9,894 nucleotides of DNA, from assembly GCA_945882005.1 (NCBI GenBank), contig CAMCWG010000089.1:1-9894 (forward strand), read 5' to 3'. Below the pieces are notes generated by a model, which worked only from the letters and a program-made list of their open reading frames with translations, was not told the DNA's origin and made no database searches. Both the position numbers and the translations under genes were made by a program. This document shows, in pieces, positions 6,259 through 9,894 of the stretch; the stretch's first letter is position 1; the number at the start of each line of letters is the position of its first letter. Source of the DNA: Bordetella parapertussis. GTDB taxonomy: Bacteria; Pseudomonadota; Gammaproteobacteria; Burkholderiales; Burkholderiaceae_B.

Positions 6259-6421
6259 ACCCCCACAAACCATCCCCCAGCACCAATCAGGACACCCCCC
6301 AACACCCGCCTCGCGTTCCCCTACAATAGCCCCGACAAAACAGGCTGGCGCGAACCCCCGCCGCCGGCTTACCATTCAGCATTCAAAATACTCAACGCGA
6401 ACTAAACCGCGAGGCAAGAAT
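6259..6421 (+). promoter_or_regulatory. Upstream region and probable sigma-70-type promoter of tcuA
   Basis: This 163-bp stretch between the palindrome and tcuA starts C-rich and holds a good -10 box, TACAAT, at 6322-6327 in the context CTACAATAGC. The -35 region is poor (CCAACA at 6299-6304, 17-bp spacing), which suggests an activator may be needed. Transcription would start near 6334. A CATTCA direct repeat (6373-6378, 6380-6385) lies in the leader, but I cannot link it to a regulator. No regulator gene (such as LysR-type tcuR) is visible in the window. Confidence 0.45.
6411..6414 (+). promoter_or_regulatory. Ribosome-binding site fixing the tcuA start
   Basis: GAGG lies 7 nt before the ATG at 6422. 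It supports that start over the open frame reaching back to an ATG at 6209, which would translate the right arm of the palindrome. Confidence 0.6.
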
Positions 6422-7834
6422 ATGTGGGACGTAATCGTAGTAGGCGGTGGCAACGCCGCCTTATGCAGTGCGCTGATGGCGCGAGAAGCAGGCGCAAGCG
6501 TGTTGATTCTCGAGGCCTCGCCGAAAGAATGGCGCGGCGGCAATTCCCAGCACACCCGCAACTTGCGCTGTATGCATGACGGTCCGCAAGACGTCCTGGT
6601 CGATTCCTACCCTGAAGAAGAGTACTGGCAGGATCTACTCAAAGTCACAGGCGGCATCACCAACGAAAAACTAGCGCGCATGGTGATCCGCGAATCATCA
6701 AGCTGCCGCGATTGGATGCGCAAGCATGGCGTGCGCTTCCAGCCCTCGCTGTCAGGTACGCTGCACGTTGCTCGCACCAATGCCTTCTTCATGGGCGGTG
6801 GCAAAGCGCTGATTAATGCCTATTATCAAAGCGCCGAGAACCTTGGGATCGACATTTTGTACGACTCACCCGTCGACGATCTCGAAATCAAAGAGGGGAA
6901 ATTCATAGCAGCCAAAGTAGGCGATAAGCGCTACCCTGGCAACGCCTGTGTACTGGGCTGCGGTGGCTTTGAGTCCGACCGCGAGTGGTTACGCGAGGCC
7001 TGGGGCCAAAACGAGCGCGGCGAATGGCCCGCAGATAATTTCCTCATTCGTGGCACACGCTACAACATGGGCGTCGTCTTAAAAGTCATGATGCGCGCTG
7101 GCGCCGACACCATGGGAGACCCAACACAAGCGCACTGCGTCGCGATTGATGCGCGTTCGCCCCTGTATGACGGCGGAATCTGTACGCGCATTGACTGCGT
7201 GTCACTCGGCATTGTGGTCAACCGCGAAGCTAAGCGTTTCTACGACGAGGGTGAAGACTTCTGGCCCAAGCGTTACGCACTCTGGGGACGACTTGTTGCG
7301 CTACAACCTGGACAGATCGCTTACTCGATCATCGATGCCAAGGCTGTCGGACGTTTCATGCCTCCCGTCTTTACGGGCGTCCAGGCGGACACACTGCCTG
7401 AGCTCGCTGCAAAGCTTGAACTGGATGTCGACACCTTTATGCAGACTGTGAACGCATTCAATGCGTCTTGCCGGGAAGGAACTTTTGACCACACCATTCA
7501 AGACGACTGCTACACCGAGGGGATCACGCCCGCTAAAACACACTGGGCGCGTCCTCTGGATACCGGACCGTTTTTTGGGTACGCAGTCCGTCCAGGCGTA
7601 ACCTTCACTTACTTTGGTCTCACGACCGACGAAAAAGCCAGCGTCTTTTTTGACGGCAAAGTGAGTCCCAATATGTACGCGGCTGGCGAGATCAATGCGG
7701 GCAATGTCTTGGGTAAAGGCTACACCGCTGGAGTCGGCATGTCGATTGGCACAGCCTTCGGTCGTATCGCAGGGACACAAGCTGCCGCAGCAGCAAAGAA
7801 AATAAAAGAAGGAGTGCAGCATGCAACCGCTTGA
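6422..7834 (+). CDS. tcuA: FAD-dependent tricarballylate dehydrogenase TcuA
   Basis: This 470-residue flavoprotein of the fumarate reductase/succinate dehydrogenase flavoprotein family is predicted to oxidise tricarballylate to cis-aconitate, reducing its FAD. The N-terminal dinucleotide motif VVGGGNAAL (6-14) is followed by an acidic residue after the second strand (LILEAS), and the C-terminal FAD-contact region is AAGE (420-423) through [11 protein letters not shown] with the terminal GTAFGR. Between these are substrate-domain features such as RGTRYNMG and GGICTRID. The length is close to that of Salmonella TcuA (about 465-470 residues). The start at 6422 puts the nucleotide-binding fold at the very N-terminus and has GAGG upstream. 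The 3' end overlaps tcuB by 14 bp. The direct neighbour TcuB strongly supports the assignment, but the substrate could be another tricarboxylate. Confidence 0.88.
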   Translation: MWDVIVVGGGNAALCSALMAREAGASVLILEASPKEWRGGNSQHTRNLRCMHDGPQDVLVDSYPEEEYWQDLLKVTGGITNEKLARMVIRESSSCRDWMRKHGVRFQPSLSGTLHVARTNAFFMGGGKALINAYYQSAENLGIDILYDSPVDDLEIKEGKFIAAKVGDKRYPGNACVLGCGGFESDREWLREAWGQNERGEWPADNFLIRGTRYNMGVVLKVMMRAGADTMGDPTQAHCVAIDARSPLYDGGICTRIDCVSLGIVVNREAKRFYDEGEDFWPKRYALWGRLVALQPGQIAYSIIDAKAVGRFMPPVFTGVQADTLPELAAKLELDVDTFMQTVNAFNASCREGTFDHTIQDDCYTEGITPAKTHWARPLDTGPFFGYAVRPGVTFTYFGLTTDEKASVFFDGKVSPNMYAAGEINAGNVLGKGYTAGVGMSIGTAFGRIAGTQAAAAAKKIKEGVQHATA

Positions 7835-9008
7835 ATCCCTGACCCGCGAAGCACAAAGCCTAGCTGGGACCACTGAGCATTCGATCACCTGGCACAAGAA
7901 AGGCATCTCGGAGAATGAAGCCGAAGTTGCTCGTCAAATGCAGATTTGTAATGCCTGTCGTTACTGCGAGGGCTTTTGCGCGGTGTTTCCCGCAATGACA
8001 CGCCGCCTGCAATTCGACAACAAGGCTGACCTAAACTACCTGGCCAACCTATGTCACAACTGCGGCGCCTGTCTGCACGCCTGTCAGTACGCTCCGCCCC
8101 ACGAGTTCATGGTAAACGTTCCACAAGCCATGGCCAAAGTGCGCATGGAGACCTATACCGACTTTGCGTGGCCGTCCTCTTTGGGCAAGCTTTATAAGAA
8201 TAACGGCCTCACACTGTCTCTTGCCACGGCCTTCGGTCTGGCACTGTTTTTAGTATTGACCGTCATGTCAACGGGCAAGCTACTGCACGAACCGCTAGCT
8301 GGTAATTTCTACGCCATCTTCCCACACAACACACTCGCGTTGATGTTCGGTGTCGTCTTCGGTTTTGCGGTTCTCGCGCTCGGGATAGGCGTCAAACGCT
8401 TCTGGAGCGAAATCACACCAGGGCAAGCCAGTGGTGAAGCAATCGGCGAAGCTGCGCACAACGCCTTGAAACTAAAGTACTTGGATGGCGGTCACGGTGA
8501 CGGCTGTAACGACGAAGACGACCGCTTCACGCTGCGACGCAGGCGCTTTCACCACCTCACGTTTTATGGCTTCATGTTGTGTTTTGCGTCCACCTCTGTG
8601 GCAACGCTCTATCACTACGTACTCGGCTTGCAAGCGCCTTACGCTTATACCAGCTTGCCCGTCATTCTCGGTACAGTGGGCGGCATCGGCCTGTTAATTG
8701 GACCAGCAGGATTGTTGTGGCTCAACCTTAATCGGTCTGCCTTGCACGGTGACGCTGCACAAAAACCGATGGATCGTGGATTCATTGCCTTGCTGTTTTT
8801 AACCAGTCTCACTGGTTTGGCACTGTTGATTTGGCGCGATACCAGCGCTATGGCGTTGCTGCTCGCGATTCACCTCGGTATTGTGATGGCACTCTTCCTG
8901 ACCCTGCCTTACGGCAAATTTGCACATGGCATTTATCGCAGTGCAGCGCTGCTCAAGTGGTCGATTGAAAAACGCATGCCTAACAAGCTGTCACTCGGAT
9001 CCGACTAA
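7821..9008 (+). CDS. tcuB: TcuB (CitB-type) Fe-S and membrane electron-transfer protein
   Basis: This 395-residue protein is predicted to reoxidise the FADH2 of TcuA and pass electrons to the membrane quinone pool. The N-terminal part has two four-cysteine CxxCxxCxxxC motifs, Cys43/46/49/53 and Cys78/81/84/88, expected to hold two [4Fe-4S] clusters. The C-terminal part has about six hydrophobic segments (near 130-149, 172-191, 246-268, 280-302, 316-335, 342-362). Histidines at or near membrane edges (His244, His245, His265) are plausible heme ligands. A charged loop LKYLDGG...CNDEDDRF followed by [18 protein letters not shown] is characteristic of TcuB/CitB. The start is supported by AAGGAG at 7809-7814 and lies inside the 3' end of tcuA (14-bp overlap), so the two are translationally coupled. 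It is full length and intact. Confidence 0.88.
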   Translation: MQPLESLTREAQSLAGTTEHSITWHKKGISENEAEVARQMQICNACRYCEGFCAVFPAMTRRLQFDNKADLNYLANLCHNCGACLHACQYAPPHEFMVNVPQAMAKVRMETYTDFAWPSSLGKLYKNNGLTLSLATAFGLALFLVLTVMSTGKLLHEPLAGNFYAIFPHNTLALMFGVVFGFAVLALGIGVKRFWSEITPGQASGEAIGEAAHNALKLKYLDGGHGDGCNDEDDRFTLRRRRFHHLTFYGFMLCFASTSVATLYHYVLGLQAPYAYTSLPVILGTVGGIGLLIGPAGLLWLNLNRSALHGDAAQKPMDRGFIALLFLTSLTGLALLIWRDTSAMALLLAIHLGIVMALFLTLPYGKFAHGIYRSAALLKWSIEKRMPNKLSLGSD

Positions 9009-9894
9009 TGAAACAACACGGCCCACTCACACACGTCAAAGTCCTTGACCTAAGCCGTGTGTTGGCGGGTCCATGGGCGGGCCAAGTTCTAGCAGATCTT
9101 GGCGCCACCGTCATCAAAGTAGAAAGACCTGGTGTGGGTGACGACACCCGCGTGTGGGGCCCTCCTTTTCTGAAGGCCGAAAATGGCGAGCAAACCCGCG
9201 AAGCTTGTTATTTTTTAGCAGCGAACCGCGGTAAGCAATCAGTCACGATCGATATCAGCACGGCCGAAGGGCAAGACCTTGTGCGCAAGTTAGCGGCGCA
9301 AGCTGATATCGTTCTTGAAAACTACAAGGTCGGCACGCTCAACCGCTATGGGCTTGCTTACGAAGACTTAAAAGCCGTCAATCCTGCCATCATTTACTGC
9401 TCTGTGACCGGCTTCGGGCAAGACGGTCCGCTGGCGGATCTGCCCGCCTATGACTTCATGATTCAGGCCATGGGTGGCTTGATGAGCGTGACAGGCGAGC
9501 GTGATGGCCAGCCCGGTGGCGGCCCACAAAAAGTCGGCATGCCCATCATGGATTTAATGACGGGCATGTGGGCCGCTGTGGGCGTACTCGCGGCACTCGC
9601 TCGTCGCAATGAAAGTGGTGAAGGCGAATTCATCGATTTAGCTATGCTGGATGTCATGGTCGCCACCATTGCCAATCAGGGTATGAACTATCTCGTGTCT
9701 GGCAAAACGCCACAGCGCATGGGCAATAAGCATCCCAACATTCAACCTCAAGATGTTTTTCAATGCACCGATGGTCAAATGGTACTGGCCGTTGGCAACG
9801 ACGGGCAGTTTGCCAGCTTCTGTCAGGCCATGAATCGCCCTGATCTGGCCAGCGATCCACGATTCACCACGAACAGTTCACGCGTGGTGAACTT
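9008..9894 (+). CDS. CaiB/BaiF family (family III) CoA-transferase, 3' truncated by window
   Basis: The visible 295 residues start [23 protein letters not shown], the classic N-terminus of family III CoA-transferases, which move CoA between carboxylic acids through an aspartyl-CoA anhydride. Further family features are LADLGATVIKVERPG (28-42), NRGKQSVTIDI (73-83), ENYKVGTLNRYGL (104-116) and SVTGFGQDGP (132-141). The catalytic aspartate is predicted to be Asp182 in VGMPIMDLMTG. The usual length is about 390-410 residues, so roughly a quarter lies beyond the window edge. The start codon overlaps the tcuB stop (TAATG), which makes it part of the tcu operon. The substrate cannot be read from sequence; context suggests a di- or tricarboxylate such as citrate, aconitate-derived or succinate acyl groups, but this is an inference. 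Confidence 0.9.
   Translation, partial: MKQHGPLTHVKVLDLSRVLAGPWAGQVLADLGATVIKVERPGVGDDTRVWGPPFLKAENGEQTREACYFLAANRGKQSVTIDISTAEGQDLVRKLAAQADIVLENYKVGTLNRYGLAYEDLKAVNPAIIYCSVTGFGQDGPLADLPAYDFMIQAMGGLMSVTGERDGQPGGGPQKVGMPIMDLMTGMWAAVGVLAALARRNESGEGEFIDLAMLDVMVATIANQGMNYLVSGKTPQRMGNKHPNIQPQDVFQCTDGQMVLAVGNDGQFASFCQAMNRPDLASDPRFTTNSSRVVN

Noticed and set aside
5953..6375. Minus-strand open frame across the urtE end and the palindrome
   Set aside because: Most of it translates the two arms of the inverted repeat; the product is compositionally odd and has no family features.
6209..6421. 71-codon N-terminal extension of tcuA back to an ATG at 6209
   Set aside because: It would translate the right palindrome arm into Pro/Arg-rich sequence. 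The FAD-binding fold starts right at the ATG at 6422, which has its own GAGG site, and the shorter protein matches the family length.
7301..7906. Minus-strand open frame of 201 codons opposite tcuA/tcuB
   Set aside because: It is antisense to two well-supported genes, is Cys/Arg-rich and has no domain pattern.

Overview
The window looks like the chromosome of a betaproteobacterium, probably order Burkholderiales and perhaps an Alcaligenaceae-type organism. This rests on moderate GC content, the typical betaproteobacterial form of UrtB with a long exported N-terminal domain, and a YggS N-terminus reading LLPVSKTF. The taxonomy is an inference from protein style; no marker gene is present.

Layout. 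Bases 1-133 hold the 5' end of a PLP-homeostasis gene (yggS family) on the minus strand. Bases 134-437 are a divergent intergenic region with an exact-consensus sigma-54 promoter (325-340) and two NtrC-like dyads upstream, centred 50 bp apart (183-197 and 233-247). Bases 438-5997 are a complete five-gene urea ABC transporter operon, urtA-urtB-urtC-urtD-urtE, tightly packed with ATGA overlaps or very short gaps. Bases 5998-6421 contain no gene. They are dominated by a 232-bp, almost wholly self-complementary element (6027-6258) and then a probable housekeeping-type promoter. Bases 6422-9894 are a second plus-strand operon: tcuA (FAD tricarballylate dehydrogenase), tcuB (Fe-S/membrane electron-transfer partner) and the first 295 codons of a CaiB/BaiF family (family III) CoA-transferase, all with overlapping ends.

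How the genes work together. UrtA captures urea in the periplasm, UrtB and UrtC form the membrane channel and UrtD and UrtE hydrolyse ATP. The promoter layout predicts that the operon is switched on by NtrC under nitrogen limitation. No urease gene lies in the window, although urt operons often sit next to ure genes. In the second operon TcuA would oxidise tricarballylate to cis-aconitate and TcuB would pass the electrons to the membrane quinone pool. The translationally coupled CoA-transferase is not part of the described Salmonella tcuABC system and suggests a variant pathway or a different tricarboxylate/dicarboxylate substrate.

The most unusual items are the 232-bp intergenic palindrome, which fits no classical terminator, the very clean sigma-54/NtrC control region, and the tcuAB plus CoA-transferase arrangement. 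I see no tRNA, rRNA, CRISPR array or recognisable insertion-sequence transposase.
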